The position numbers were made by a program, and so were the translations under genes. Shown one piece after another: positions 1 to 8,943 of a stretch of DNA of 64,000 nucleotides (position 1 is the first letter of the stretch; each line of letters opens with the position of its first letter). The notes under the pieces were generated by a model. It ran no database searches and had not been told where the DNA came from. It worked only from the letters and a program-made list of their open reading frames with translations. The DNA is from Rhizohabitans arisaemae (GTDB taxonomy: Bacteria; Actinomycetota; Actinomycetes; Streptosporangiales; Streptosporangiaceae), in assembly GCF_025996515.1 (NCBI RefSeq), contig NZ_BLRH01000060.1:372001-436000 (forward strand), given 5' to 3'.

Positions 1-236
1 AGGAAACGCACCGTCGAGCCGGAGCCGAGCACGCGGCGGAGCACCTCCTGGCCGCCTCCGCCGGGCATGTGCACGTCGAGCAGGACGACGTCGGGCTTGA
101 GCGAGGAGATCGCCGAGATCGCGGAGTCGACGTCCTCGGCCTCGCCGACCACCTCGACGGCGTCGCCGAGTTCGGTGCGGACCCCGGAGCGGAAGAGCCG
201 ATGGTCGTCGACGATCACGACGCGTACCCTGCTCAT
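1..236 (-). CDS. NarL/LuxR-family response regulator, N-terminal part (cut by window edge)
   Basis: The reading frame starts at ATG 236 and overlaps the stop of the upstream kinase gene (ATGA), so the two are translationally coupled. The visible 78 residues are a receiver domain: the acidic pocket VIVDDH near residues 8-13 and the phospho-acceptor aspartate in VVLLDVHMPGGGG near residue 55. The DNA-binding output domain lies beyond position 1. It should receive phosphate from the adjacent PspC-type kinase. The LuxR-type output is inferred from the kinase class and the receiver sequence; it cannot be seen here. Confidence 0.9.
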   Translation of the reverse strand, partial: MSRVRVVIVDDHRLFRSGVRTELGDAVEVVGEAEDVDSAISAISSLKPDVVLLDVHMPGGGGQEVLRRVLGSGSTVRF

Positions 237-1414
237 GTCAGCCCCATGGTGAGCATGACCTCGGTGCCTTCGCCGGGCGCGGTCCGGACCCGGGCGGTCC
301 CGCCGTGCCGCTCCATCCTGCCGATGATCGACTGTCGCACGCCCATCCTGTCTCCCGGCACTCCCGTCATCTCAAAACCTTTTCCTCGGTCCCGCACGAA
401 GATCATGACCTGCTCCGGCTCGACCTCCGCGTACACAGAGATTACGTGGGTTTCCGCGTGTTTGGCGGCATTGACCGCGGCTTCGCGCATCGCCTGGAGC
501 ATCGCCTGCAACCGGTCGTCCAGTTCCCGGTCCCCGACGCAGACCACCTCGATCGGCACCCCGTGGTCGTCCTCGACCTCCGCCGCGTGCCGCCGTACCG
601 CCGCCGCCAGCGTCGCGTCGGCGTCCCCCTTCGGCTGGTAGAGCCAGTTCCGCAGCTCCCGCTCCTGCGCGCGGGCCAGCCGGGCCACCTCGCGGGAGTT
701 GTCCGCGTTGAGCTGGATCAGCGTGAGGGTGTGCAGCACCGAGTCGTGGACGTGCGCGGCGACCTCGGCGCGCTCCTCCTGGCGGATCCGCTCCCGCCGT
801 TCCCTGCGCAGTTCCCGGACGAGGCCGACGAGCCAGGGGGCGACGATGACCGACACCCCGCCCAGGACCACGAGGGTGAACAGGATCCCCGAGCTCGCCT
901 GCTTGAGGTCGCCCTCCGCCACCAGGACCCCGATCCCCCCGGTCACCACCAGGGCGAGGCCGAGCAGCATCCGGATCCAGCCCTGCCGGACCTGGGACGC
1001 CCAGCCCTGCCGCCGGCCGGGGTCGGCCTGCTGCCACAGGATGAGGGCGCCGAGTCCGCCGAGCGCGAGCGGCCACGTCGTGTCGCGGGTCTCCAGCCCG
1101 CCGAACAGCACCGTCACGGTGAAGAGGCCGAGCCCGAGGGCCGTGTAGGCGATGAGCTGAGCGGTGTCCCGGACCGGGCGCCGACCCCCTTCGCTCTCCT
1201 CCTGCGGGACGAACACCCACAGCACCGCGTAGATGATCAACCCAAGCCCGTGGGCGAACGTCAGCAGCAGGAAGGCGAGTCGGAGCACCACCGGCTCCTG
1301 CCCGAGATGGCGGGCCACGCCCTGGCACACGCCCATGACAAGCCGGCCTTCCAACGGCCGGGTCAGGCGTGCGGCGGGGGCGCTCGTCGTGGGTTCCATC
1401 TGTCTCAGCTGCAC
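233..1414 (-). CDS. PspC-domain sensor histidine kinase (HisKA_3 class)
   Basis: A kinase of about 393 residues. The N-terminus has a PspC domain (about residues 15-75, with GVCQGVARHLG), followed by several hydrophobic segments. A cytoplasmic HisKA_3 dimerisation helix carries the phospho-acceptor histidine in HVHDSVLHTLTLI, and an ATPase domain has an N-box (AAVNAAKHAE) and a G-box (DRGKGFE). I chose GTG 1414 because GGGAGG lies 4-5 bases upstream; a longer start at 1441 is possible. The gene overlaps the response regulator by 4 bases and is divergent from another PspC protein. The set resembles PspC-containing envelope-stress systems such as EsrISR of Corynebacterium; that role is inferred. 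Confidence 0.9.
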   Translation of the reverse strand: MQLRQMEPTTSAPAARLTRPLEGRLVMGVCQGVARHLGQEPVVLRLAFLLLTFAHGLGLIIYAVLWVFVPQEESEGGRRPVRDTAQLIAYTALGLGLFTVTVLFGGLETRDTTWPLALGGLGALILWQQADPGRRQGWASQVRQGWIRMLLGLALVVTGGIGVLVAEGDLKQASSGILFTLVVLGGVSVIVAPWLVGLVRELRRERRERIRQEERAEVAAHVHDSVLHTLTLIQLNADNSREVARLARAQERELRNWLYQPKGDADATLAAAVRRHAAEVEDDHGVPIEVVCVGDRELDDRLQAMLQAMREAAVNAAKHAETHVISVYAEVEPEQVMIFVRDRGKGFEMTGVPGDRMGVRQSIIGRMERHGGTARVRTAPGEGTEVMLTMGLT

Positions 1415-1556
1415 GCTACCTCCCTCACGGAGAAGCGTCACATGGATCGGCGGCCGGGCGCATCAGGGCTCTCCCCCACCCGACCCCTAGGTCTCCGGGT
1501 TGACTCAGGGGACTCCCCGATAGGCCGGACCAGGGGAAATCCGCGATGATACGGAC

Positions 1557-2927
1557 ATGGACGAGACGCCGGAGCACCGCGGCACCCCTGTGGCGACCGC
1601 CCCCGAGCGGGACGGCGGGTTGTGCCGTTCCGGCGAGAGCCGCATCCTCACCGGGGTCTGCGGCGGGCTCGGCCGGCACACCGGGGTCGACCCGGTGCTC
1701 TTCCGCGTCGGATTCACCGTGATCATCTTGGGCTCCCCGATCGGCGTCCTGCTGTACGTGGCCGCCTGGCTGCTCCTGCGCGACCCGACCGGCCAGCCGT
1801 CCCGGGTGGAGCACTGGACCTCCCGCCGTTTCGACGCCGAGACGGTGCTCGCGGTGCTGACCGGCGCCGTGGCCTTCGCCCTCGCGGTCGGCGTGGCCAC
1901 CGGGGGCTTCCGTCCCGGCACCCTCGGCATCTCCGTCATCCTGGCGATCGCCCTGCTCACCGCACACGGCCGGGGTGTCGACCTGGTCGCCCTGGCCCGA
2001 TCGCTCCCGGAACGGATCGGCGGGAGCCGGGTCCCCCCCGTCCCCCCGATCAAGCCGCCGTCCCCCACCGCGGTCCGGATCGACCTGGGCGCGCCGTTCG
2101 CGCCGCACGGGCCGTACGGGCGCGGCCCCACGGGCCCCGGCCACCACGCGGGCCACGCGTCCACGCCCCGCGGGCCGTACGGACACCGTCCCGAAACCAC
2201 CGATCACCCGGGGACGTTCCCGCACCAAGGCGCCGACCCCACCGGGCCCGGCGACGACGGCGGCGACGCGCCGCCGATCGGCACGCCGGCCGAGGAGCCC
2301 CCGGCCAAGCCACCCCGGCGGCGCCGCTTCCTCGGAGTGCTCGTCTTAGCCCTCGCCCTGATCGCCGGCGGGGTCGTCTTCGGGATCCGGCAGGAGACCG
2401 GGGAGCCGGACGTCACACCGGCCGTCGCGACGATGTTGTTGATCATCGGCGCCGGCCTCCTCCTCACCTCCCGGACCGGCGGGCGCGGCGGCCTCATCGC
2501 CGTGGGCACACTGATCTCCCTGACCCTCATCGCAGGGCCGACCCTGAGCGGAATCCCCATGAAGCGACTCTTCGGATCCTTTGACTGGCAGCCCGTCGAC
2601 ACCGTGCAGATCAGTGACGACTACCGGGTCGGCATCGGCGAGGCCCACCTCGACCTGAGCTCCCTCAAGCTCACCCCCGGCGCCCGCACCACCGTCCGCA
2701 CCTCCATCACCTTCGGCGAGATCGTCGTGACCGTGCCGCGCACGGCCCGGGTGGAGGTGCACGGCCGGTCCAGGTTCGGGGAGATCGCCGTGGACAGCAC
2801 GCTGCGCAGCGGGGCGGACGTCCGCCTCAACCGGGTGATCGAGGCGGAGGGCCCGAACGCGCCGGTGATCGAGCTGCACCTCAACGCGGGCATCGGCGAC
2901 CTGGAGGTCCGCCGTGCCGCGGCGTAG
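1557..2927 (+). CDS. PspC-domain membrane protein with LiaF-like C-terminus
   Basis: 456 residues. A PspC domain fills about residues 20-80 (ESRILTGVCGGLGRH, then two hydrophobic segments). More hydrophobic segments follow near residues 95-140, then a long Pro/Gly/His-rich cytoplasmic-type linker (about 160-255), four further short hydrophobic segments (about 258-345), and a C-terminal beta-rich domain of the LiaF/DUF2154 kind (repeating FGEIVV and FGEIAV motifs). It is divergent from the PspC kinase, with 142 bases between starts, and is probably its membrane partner or inhibitor, as LiaF is for LiaSR. That role is inferred from architecture and position. No strong ribosome site precedes the ATG. 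Confidence 0.85.
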   Translation: MDETPEHRGTPVATAPERDGGLCRSGESRILTGVCGGLGRHTGVDPVLFRVGFTVIILGSPIGVLLYVAAWLLLRDPTGQPSRVEHWTSRRFDAETVLAVLTGAVAFALAVGVATGGFRPGTLGISVILAIALLTAHGRGVDLVALARSLPERIGGSRVPPVPPIKPPSPTAVRIDLGAPFAPHGPYGRGPTGPGHHAGHASTPRGPYGHRPETTDHPGTFPHQGADPTGPGDDGGDAPPIGTPAEEPPAKPPRRRRFLGVLVLALALIAGGVVFGIRQETGEPDVTPAVATMLLIIGAGLLLTSRTGGRGGLIAVGTLISLTLIAGPTLSGIPMKRLFGSFDWQPVDTVQISDDYRVGIGEAHLDLSSLKLTPGARTTVRTSITFGEIVVTVPRTARVEVHGRSRFGEIAVDSTLRSGADVRLNRVIEAEGPNAPVIELHLNAGIGDLEVRRAAA

Positions 2928-3093
2928 AACCGACTGGTTCGCGCTCCTGGCCGGCCTGCTCCTCATCGCCGTCGGCCTGCGCTACCTCCTCGGCCCCGAG
3001 CCGGACCCCTTCAAGGTCCTCCCGGTCTTCGTGGTCTGCCTGGGCTTCGCCGGATTCATCGGCATCCTCACCCGCTACGGCCGCAAGAGGTAG
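2914..3093 (+). CDS. small membrane protein, 59 residues
   Basis: GTG 2914 lies inside the end of the PspC/LiaF-like gene (14-base overlap) and the frame runs to TAG at 3091-3093. The product has a basic N-terminus (PRRRTDW), two hydrophobic stretches ([19 protein letters not shown] and [18 protein letters not shown]) and a basic tail (RYGRKR), so it looks like a two-helix inner-membrane protein. Tight coupling suggests it is made with the PspC protein. Function unknown. Confidence 0.75.
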   Translation: MPRRRTDWFALLAGLLLIAVGLRYLLGPEPDPFKVLPVFVVCLGFAGFIGILTRYGRKR

Positions 3094-3344
3094 GGCCCGA
3101 CCCATCGGCGGGCCCGATACCGATCCGGAGCAGGGCGGCATGTCGGTCTAGGCGAAGGATGCTCACCGGCATACGTTGCTTAGGTAGCTCTCGGTCAACT
3201 TCGGTGTGCCCGCCATGCCACAGTCGCAGTGTCGTCCGTCCGTCCGCCCGCGCCGGGGTCCGCTCACCGGGCGCCTCCTCCGGCGCGGGCGGGATCCGCC
3301 TTGGGTGCCGCGTCCAGGTAACACGACCCACCCAAGGAGGACGT

Positions 3345-3836
3345 ATGGCCCAGCGCAAGATGACCGTCACCGTCACCGTGGACGGTGTCCGATACGAGGA
3401 AGAGGTCGAACCGCGCCTCCTCCTCGTCCACCTGCTCCGCGACCGGCTCGGCAAGACCGGCACCCCGATCGGCTGCGACACCGGCAACTGCGGCGCCTGC
3501 ACGGTGATGCTGGACGGCAGGAGCGCCAAAAGCTGCTCGGTACTGGCGGTCCAGGCCGACGGCAGCGAGATCCTCACCGTCGAGGGGCTGGCTTCGGGCG
3601 ACGAGTGGCATCCGCTCCAGCGCGCGTTCCACGAGGAGCACGCCCTGCAGTGCGGCTACTGCACACCGGGCATGATCATGGCTTCGCTCGACCTGCTCCA
3701 GGTGAACCCGGACCCCGACGACACCGAGATCCGCGAGGGCCTGGAGGGCAACCTCTGCCGGTGCACCGGGTACGCCAACATCGTCCGGGCGGTACGGCGT
3801 GCCGCCGCCGAGTCGCGGGAGGTGAGCGGCGCGTGA
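3345..3836 (+). CDS. coxS: [2Fe-2S] small subunit of xanthine dehydrogenase-family molybdenum hydroxylase
   Basis: 163 residues, the usual length. The N-terminal plant-type ferredoxin cluster is bound by [16 protein letters not shown] plus a later cysteine (SAKSCS). The C-terminal four-helix [2Fe-2S] domain has [13 protein letters not shown] and [13 protein letters not shown]. It passes electrons from the molybdenum site to FAD. ATG 3345 is preceded by AAGGAGG at 3334-3340, an excellent ribosome site. The stop overlaps the GTG of the large subunit. The substrate cannot be told from this subunit. Confidence 0.95.
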   Translation: MAQRKMTVTVTVDGVRYEEEVEPRLLLVHLLRDRLGKTGTPIGCDTGNCGACTVMLDGRSAKSCSVLAVQADGSEILTVEGLASGDEWHPLQRAFHEEHALQCGYCTPGMIMASLDLLQVNPDPDDTEIREGLEGNLCRCTGYANIVRAVRRAAAESREVSGA

Positions 3837-6184
3837 CCGAGCTGATCGAACGCCCCGCACCGGAGATCGGCAAGGCGCGACGCCGCCGGGAGGACGCCCG
3901 GCTGGTCACCGGCCGGACCAGGTGGACCGACAACATCCAGCTCCCCGGCATGCTGCACGTCGCGTTCCTGCGCAGCCCGATGGCCCACGCGCGGATCCTG
4001 CGGGTGGACGTCTCGGCCGCCCGGGAGCTGCCCGGGGTGGTGGCCGCGTTCACCGGCGCGGATCTGGGGCCGGAGCAGGGGAGCCTGCCGTGCGCCTGGC
4101 CGGTGAGCGAGGACGTGGTCATCCCCGCGCATCCGCCGGTCGCGGTCGAGGAGGTCCGCTACGTGGGCGAGGCCGTCGCCTGCGTGGTCGCGACGGACCG
4201 GTACCGGGCCGCCGACGCCCTGGAGGCGATCGAGGTCGACTACGAGCCCCTGGACCCGGTGCTGGACATGGAGGCGGCGCTCGCGCCCGGCAGCCCGGGT
4301 GTGCGCGCGGGCCAGTCCAACAAGGCCTTCACCTGGGTCTTCTCCCAGGGGGAGGTGGACGCGGCCTTCGCGGGCGCCCCGGTGCTGATCGAGCGGACCT
4401 ATGTGCAGCAGCGCCTGATCCCCTCGGCGATGGAGCCTCGGGCGGTGGTCTGCGACCGGCTGGGCGAGGACTACACGCTCCACTCGGCGACGCAGATCCC
4501 GCACATCCTCCGGGTGATGCTGGCGCTCACCACCGGAATCCCCGAGCACCGGCTGCGGGTGATCGCGCCGGACGTGGGCGGCGGTTTCGGGTCCAAGCTG
4601 CAGGTGACCGCCGAGGAGGTGGTCTGCCTCCTGCTCGCCAAGCGGCTGAACCGGCCGGTGAAGTGGACCGAGAGCCGGTCCGAGGGGAACCTCACGGTGC
4701 ACCACGGCCGGGACCAGCTGCAGCGGATCTCGCTGGCGGCCGAGTCGGACGGCCGGATCCGCGGGCTGAAGGTGGACCTGCTGGCGGACATGGGCGCCTA
4801 TCTCATGCTGGTGACGCCGGGCGTCCCGCTGCTGGGCGCGTTCATGTTCCCGGGCATCTACAAGATGGCCGCCTACGACTTCCGCTGCACCGGCGTGTTC
4901 ACCACGAAGATGCCGACGGACGCCTACCGGGGCGCGGGGCGGCCGGAGGCCACGTTCGCGATCGAGCGGGTGATGGACGAGCTCGCGCACGAACTGGGGA
5001 TCGACCCGCTGGAGGTGCGGCGGCGGAACTGGATCGAGCGGGAGGAGTTCCCGTACACCTCGGTCGCGGGTCTGGTCTACGACTCCGGTGACTACGGCGC
5101 GGCCACGGATCGGGCGACGGAGCTGCTGGGGTACGCCGCGCTCCGGGCGGAGCAGGCCGAGCGGCGGGCGCGCCGGGACCCGGTCCAGCTCGGCATCGGC
5201 ATCTCGACGTACACCGAAATGTGCGGACTGGCCCCGTCGCGGGTGCTCGGCTCGCTCGCCTACGGCGCCGGCGGCTGGGAGCACGCCTCGGTCCGGATGC
5301 TCCCCACCGGCAAGGTCGAGGTGGTCACCGGCTCCTCCCCGCACGGACAGGGCCACGAGACGGCGTGGAGCCAGATCGTCGCCGACACCCTCGGCGTGCC
5401 GTTCGAGGACGTCACGGTCCTGCACGGGGACACCGCGATCTCACCCCGGGGCCTGGACACCTACGGCTCGCGCTCCCTGACCGTGGGCGGCATAGCCCTG
5501 CTGCAAGCCTGCGGGCGGGTCAGGGAGAAGGCCAAATCCGTCGCCGCCCACCTGCTGGAGGCCGACCCCGGCGACGTCGACTTCGAGAACGGCCTCTTCC
5601 GGGTGCGGGGGACGGACGCCGTCCGCTCCATCCAGGAGATCGCGCTCGCCGTGTTCACGGCGCACAACCTGCCGGACGGCTTCGAACCCCGGCTCGACGC
5701 CGACGCCACCTTCGACCCGGAGAACTTCTCCTTCCCGCACGGCACCCACCTGTGCGCCGTCGAGGTCGACACCGAGACCGGGATGAGCAGGATCAGGTCC
5801 TACGTCGCCGTCGACGACGTGGGCAACGTGGTCAACCCGCTGATCGTGGAGGGGCAGGTGCACGGCGGCATCGCCCAGGGCATCGGCCAGGCCCTCTTCG
5901 AGGAGGCCCGGTACGACGAGGAGGGCAACCTGCTCACCTCCACCCTCGCCGACTACCTCATCCCGTCCGCCGCCGACCTGCCGGACTTCGTCACCGAACG
6001 GACGCAAACCCCGGCCACCTCCAACCCGCTGGGGGTCAAAGGGGTCGGCGAGGCGGGCACGATCGCCTCGACCCCGGCGGTGGTCAACGCGATCGTGGAC
6101 GCCCTCCGGCCGTACGGCGTCCACGACGTGCGCATGCCCTGCACACCGGAGCGCGTCTGGCGAGCTTTGGAGGAAAGCCGATGA
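3833..6184 (+). CDS. coxL: molybdopterin-binding large subunit, form II CoxL / xanthine dehydrogenase family
   Basis: 783 residues from GTG 3833 (GTGA overlap with coxS). It has the family's N-terminal domain ([17 protein letters not shown]), the molybdopterin motif GGGFGSKLQ near residue 250, and the active-site loop [10 protein letters not shown] near 364-373. This loop is the form II signature; true form I carbon monoxide dehydrogenase has AYRCSFR there, so CO oxidation is not supported. The catalytic glutamate is in [10 protein letters not shown] near residue 740. It hydroxylates an aldehyde or N-heterocycle of unknown identity. It forms a heterotrimer with the flanking subunits. Confidence 0.92.
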   Translation: MTELIERPAPEIGKARRRREDARLVTGRTRWTDNIQLPGMLHVAFLRSPMAHARILRVDVSAARELPGVVAAFTGADLGPEQGSLPCAWPVSEDVVIPAHPPVAVEEVRYVGEAVACVVATDRYRAADALEAIEVDYEPLDPVLDMEAALAPGSPGVRAGQSNKAFTWVFSQGEVDAAFAGAPVLIERTYVQQRLIPSAMEPRAVVCDRLGEDYTLHSATQIPHILRVMLALTTGIPEHRLRVIAPDVGGGFGSKLQVTAEEVVCLLLAKRLNRPVKWTESRSEGNLTVHHGRDQLQRISLAAESDGRIRGLKVDLLADMGAYLMLVTPGVPLLGAFMFPGIYKMAAYDFRCTGVFTTKMPTDAYRGAGRPEATFAIERVMDELAHELGIDPLEVRRRNWIEREEFPYTSVAGLVYDSGDYGAATDRATELLGYAALRAEQAERRARRDPVQLGIGISTYTEMCGLAPSRVLGSLAYGAGGWEHASVRMLPTGKVEVVTGSSPHGQGHETAWSQIVADTLGVPFEDVTVLHGDTAISPRGLDTYGSRSLTVGGIALLQACGRVREKAKSVAAHLLEADPGDVDFENGLFRVRGTDAVRSIQEIALAVFTAHNLPDGFEPRLDADATFDPENFSFPHGTHLCAVEVDTETGMSRIRSYVAVDDVGNVVNPLIVEGQVHGGIAQGIGQALFEEARYDEEGNLLTSTLADYLIPSAADLPDFVTERTQTPATSNPLGVKGVGEAGTIASTPAVVNAIVDALRPYGVHDVRMPCTPERVWRALEESR

Positions 6185-7044
6185 TCCCCGCGACCTTCGA
6201 CTACGTCCGGCCGTCCACCCTCGGCGAGGCGGCCGCCGCGCTCGCCGAAGCGGGCGAGGACGCCAAGGTGCTGGCGGGCGGGCAGTCCCTCCTCCCGCTG
6301 CTGCGCCTCCGGCTGGCCTACCCGTCGGTCCTGGTCGACCTGGGCCGGGTCGCCGAGCTCCGCGGGATCGAGGACCGCGGCGACCGGCTGCACATCGGCG
6401 CCATGACCACCCACGACGAGGTGGTGAACTCACCGCTGGTGAACGAGCACTGCCCGTTGCTGGCGCGGGCGACCGCCACGGTGGCCGACCCGGCGATCCG
6501 GCACCGCGGCACCTTCGGCGGCTCCCTGTCCCACGCCGACCCCGCCGGGGACCTGCCCTCGGTCGCGCTCGCGCTGGACGCGGAGTTCCGGCTCGCTTCG
6601 GCCGCGGGCGAGCGGACGGTGCCCGCGGCGGACTTCTTCGCCGACTACCTGACCACCGCGCTGGAGCCCGACGAGATCCTGACCGGGGTGAGCGTGCCCA
6701 AGCTCGGCCCGGATTGGGGATGCCACTACGAGAAGTTCCACCGGACCGCGCAGGCGTGGGCGATCGTCGGCGTCGCCGCGGCCGTACGGCACTCCGGCGG
6801 CGCCGTCGTCGAGGCGCGGATCGCCCTCACGAACATGGGCGCGACGCCGGTACGGGCGCACGCCGTCGAATCCGCCCTGGCCGGGGTCCCCCTCAACGGC
6901 TCCGGCGCCGGGGTGCGGGAGGCGGCGCTCCGCGCGGACGAGGGGACGAATCCCCCGTCTGACGCCGATGCCGGAGCCGACTACCGGCGGCATCTGGCCA
7001 AGGTGCTCACCAGGCGGGCGGTGATCGCGGCGACGTCCGGCTGA
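6181..7044 (+). CDS. coxM: FAD-binding middle subunit of molybdenum hydroxylase
   Basis: 287 residues; ATG 6181 overlaps the coxL stop (ATGA). The FAD-binding motifs of the CoxM family are present: AGGQSLLPLLRLRLA (about residues 30-45) and RHRGTFGGSLSHADPAGD (about 106-124). The CO dehydrogenase flavoprotein C-terminal domain follows. It carries electrons from the iron-sulfur subunit to the final acceptor. The gene order small-large-medium differs from the M-S-L order of classical cox operons, but all three subunits are complete. Confidence 0.93.
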   Translation: MIPATFDYVRPSTLGEAAAALAEAGEDAKVLAGGQSLLPLLRLRLAYPSVLVDLGRVAELRGIEDRGDRLHIGAMTTHDEVVNSPLVNEHCPLLARATATVADPAIRHRGTFGGSLSHADPAGDLPSVALALDAEFRLASAAGERTVPAADFFADYLTTALEPDEILTGVSVPKLGPDWGCHYEKFHRTAQAWAIVGVAAAVRHSGGAVVEARIALTNMGATPVRAHAVESALAGVPLNGSGAGVREAALRADEGTNPPSDADAGADYRRHLAKVLTRRAVIAATSG

Positions 7045-7113
7045 TCACGGCCTCCGGTGGCCGGTGCGCATGATCGGGGCTACTGTGGAAGGAGGTGATG
7101 CGAGGGAGTCAGC

Positions 7114-7995
7114 ATGGCGATGCAGCTCGAGCATGAGTTCACGGTCCCCGTGCCGGTGGAACAGGCCTGGGCGGTCCTGCTCGACGTGGAACGCGTCGTC
7201 CCGTGCCTGCCCGGCGCGACCCTGGACCGGATCGACGGAAACGAGTTCACCGGGCGGATGAAGGTCAAGGTCGGCCCGATCACCGTGACCTACCGGGGAG
7301 ACGCGACCTTCGCCGACATCGACGAAGAGGAGCACAGCCTCACCATCAAAGGCGCCGGCAAGGAGGCGCGGGGCACCGGGACCGCCTCGGCGACCGTCCG
7401 CGCCCGGCTCCACCCCGACGGGGAGACCACCCGGGTCACCGTGGTGACCTCGTTCACCGTGACCGGGCGCCCGGCCCAGGTCGGCCGGGGCGTGCTGGCC
7501 GAGGTCGGCGGCCGGCTCATCGACCGCTTCGCCGCCAACCTCGCCCAACGGCTCGTCGAACCCGAGCAGCCGGAGACCGCGGCCGCGCCGGAGACCGCGC
7601 CCGTGCCCGCGACCGTCGAGAGCATCGCCCCGGTGATCCCGCTCCCCGGCCACGCCGAGCCCGAGCGGATCCGGGACACCGCCGCCGAGGACGACGAGTC
7701 GCACCTGGCGTACGTGGTGGAGGACCCCGCCGGGGACCACGAACGTCCCAACGGCGCCCGGCGGCTCAGCGCCGTACCCACCCCGACCGCCGCCTCGGCC
7801 GCTCCGGTCACCCCGCTCGCCGACCGCCGCCTCGCCGCCACCGGCACGACCCGCTCCGCGGAGGACGAGGCCCTCGACCTCCTCGACGTCGCCGGCGTAC
7901 CGATCCTCAAGCGCCTCGCCCCCGCCGCAGGCCTGCTCGCCGCCCTGCTTCTGGTGATCTGGCTGGTCCGCCGCGCCCGCCGCCCCAAGACCTGA
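7114..7995 (+). CDS. coxG: CoxG-like SRPBCC protein with C-terminal membrane anchor
   Basis: 293 residues. Residues 1-145 form a CoxG/SRPBCC fold (LEHEFTVPVPVEQAWAVLLD; PCLPGATL; VGPITVTYRG). A low-complexity acidic/proline linker covers about 150-260, and a single hydrophobic helix (LAPAAGLLAALLLVIWLV) followed by RRARRPKT ends the protein, giving a tail anchor with the basic end inside. CoxG proteins recruit or assist the hydroxylase at the membrane. It lies 69 bases after coxM and is likely in the same operon. Confidence 0.88.
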   Translation: MAMQLEHEFTVPVPVEQAWAVLLDVERVVPCLPGATLDRIDGNEFTGRMKVKVGPITVTYRGDATFADIDEEEHSLTIKGAGKEARGTGTASATVRARLHPDGETTRVTVVTSFTVTGRPAQVGRGVLAEVGGRLIDRFAANLAQRLVEPEQPETAAAPETAPVPATVESIAPVIPLPGHAEPERIRDTAAEDDESHLAYVVEDPAGDHERPNGARRLSAVPTPTAASAAPVTPLADRRLAATGTTRSAEDEALDLLDVAGVPILKRLAPAAGLLAALLLVIWLVRRARRPKT

Positions 7996-8089
7996 GGCCC
8001 TCCTGCATTTTGAGCCGACCGAGCTCATCTCGACGTAAAGGCACCGTGCGGTGTGGGGCTGAGATGGCAGTGTGAGCTTGGGAGGTGTC

Positions 8090-8386
8090 ATGAGCGTCGA
8101 CTTCAGGACGGTCCATCCACGATTGGTCGAGCTGTGCAAGAAGTACGGAGTCATCGAACTGGCTGTCTTCGGCTCGGTCGCTCGTGGTGAGGACGAAGCC
8201 GGGAGCGACATCGACTTCCTCTACGTGCTGAAACCGAACAGCGACATCGGCATCGAGTTCTTCGGGTTCCACGAGGAACTGGAAGACCTGTTCGGCCGAA
8301 AGGTCGACGTGGTGTCCAAAGAGGGTCTCCACTGGGTCATCCGCGATGAGGTCCTCGACGACGCCCAGGTGCTCTATGCAGCGTGA
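8090..8386 (+). CDS. mntA: MntA-type minimal nucleotidyltransferase (antitoxin)
   Basis: 98 residues. The catalytic signature GSx10DxD is intact: G28-S29 in FGSVARGEDEAGSDIDF, with the two aspartates near residues 40 and 42. In known MntA/HepT modules this enzyme AMPylates the HEPN toxin and neutralises it. I chose ATG 8090 because GGGAGG sits just upstream; GTG 8072 would add six residues. The next gene starts 11 bases before the stop, typical of a coupled toxin-antitoxin pair. Base composition is less GC-rich than in the cox genes, consistent with transfer. Confidence 0.88.
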   Translation: MSVDFRTVHPRLVELCKKYGVIELAVFGSVARGEDEAGSDIDFLYVLKPNSDIGIEFFGFHEELEDLFGRKVDVVSKEGLHWVIRDEVLDDAQVLYAA

Positions 8387-8758
8387 AGCGCTCTACTTGG
8401 TCGACATCGTGGAGGCTGCCAGGAAGATCGCTTCGTACCTGGAAGATGTCACTCCGGAGATGTGGGCAAAGGATGAGATGCGCCGCGATGGGTCATCTGG
8501 CAGATCTCCATCATCGGGGAAGCGGTCGGCGGGATCTCGGATGAGACCAAAGCATCTACCCCGGAAATCCCGTGGAGGTTGATTCGGGGACTGCGCAACA
8601 ACGTCGTTCACCGATACTTCGATATCGATCGAATCGTGCACAGTGCCGCACGGGTGAACGTTCCTGAATTGGAGCGGCAGGTATTATCCGCTCTACTTCA
8701 ACGTACACATCCAGACCTCTTCGAACGTCTGCGGCAGGAAAGGCTGGGCATCGCCTAA
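8376..8758 (+). pseudogene. hepT: HepT-like HEPN ribonuclease toxin (DUF86), frameshifted
   Basis: ATG 8376 overlaps mntA by 11 bases. The first 38 codons read MQREALYLVDIVEAARKIAS and on to DEMRRD. Homology then continues in the next frame (VIWQISIIGEAVGGIS ... EIPWRLIRGLRNNVVHRYF) to TAA 8756-8758. The total of 383 bases is one short of a multiple of three, so a single base is missing near 8487-8492 (GATGGGTCATC). The HEPN catalytic motif RNNVVH (R-x4-H, near 8594-8611) lies after the shift, so the translated 78-residue product lacks the RNase site. A sequencing error is an alternative; restored length would be 127 residues. Confidence 0.82.
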
Positions 8759-8943
8759 GCGGCGTTTCCGCTGCCGCGTTATCCCGGGAACCGGGCATCC
8801 TGCGCCGCCGCTCAGCCGTACTGGATCTTGGTGTCGGCCAGCTAGTGGCCAAAATCCGCTCAAGAGATGATTGAAGGGCATCTGGGCGGTTTTTGTGGGA
8901 AGAACCCCGACAGTGCCATGCCGCGGCTCGGGGGGAGGACCGC

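Noticed and set aside
3656-5425. Long minus-strand frame across coxS/coxL
   Set aside because: Antisense shadow; coxS and coxL are intact with family motifs.
3833-6184. Genuine aerobic carbon monoxide dehydrogenase
   Set aside because: The active-site loop is AYRGAGR, not AYRCSFR of form I enzymes.
8376-8758. Programmed frameshift in hepT
   Set aside because: There is no slippery heptamer or downstream structure at the shift; a simple base deletion or sequencing error explains it.
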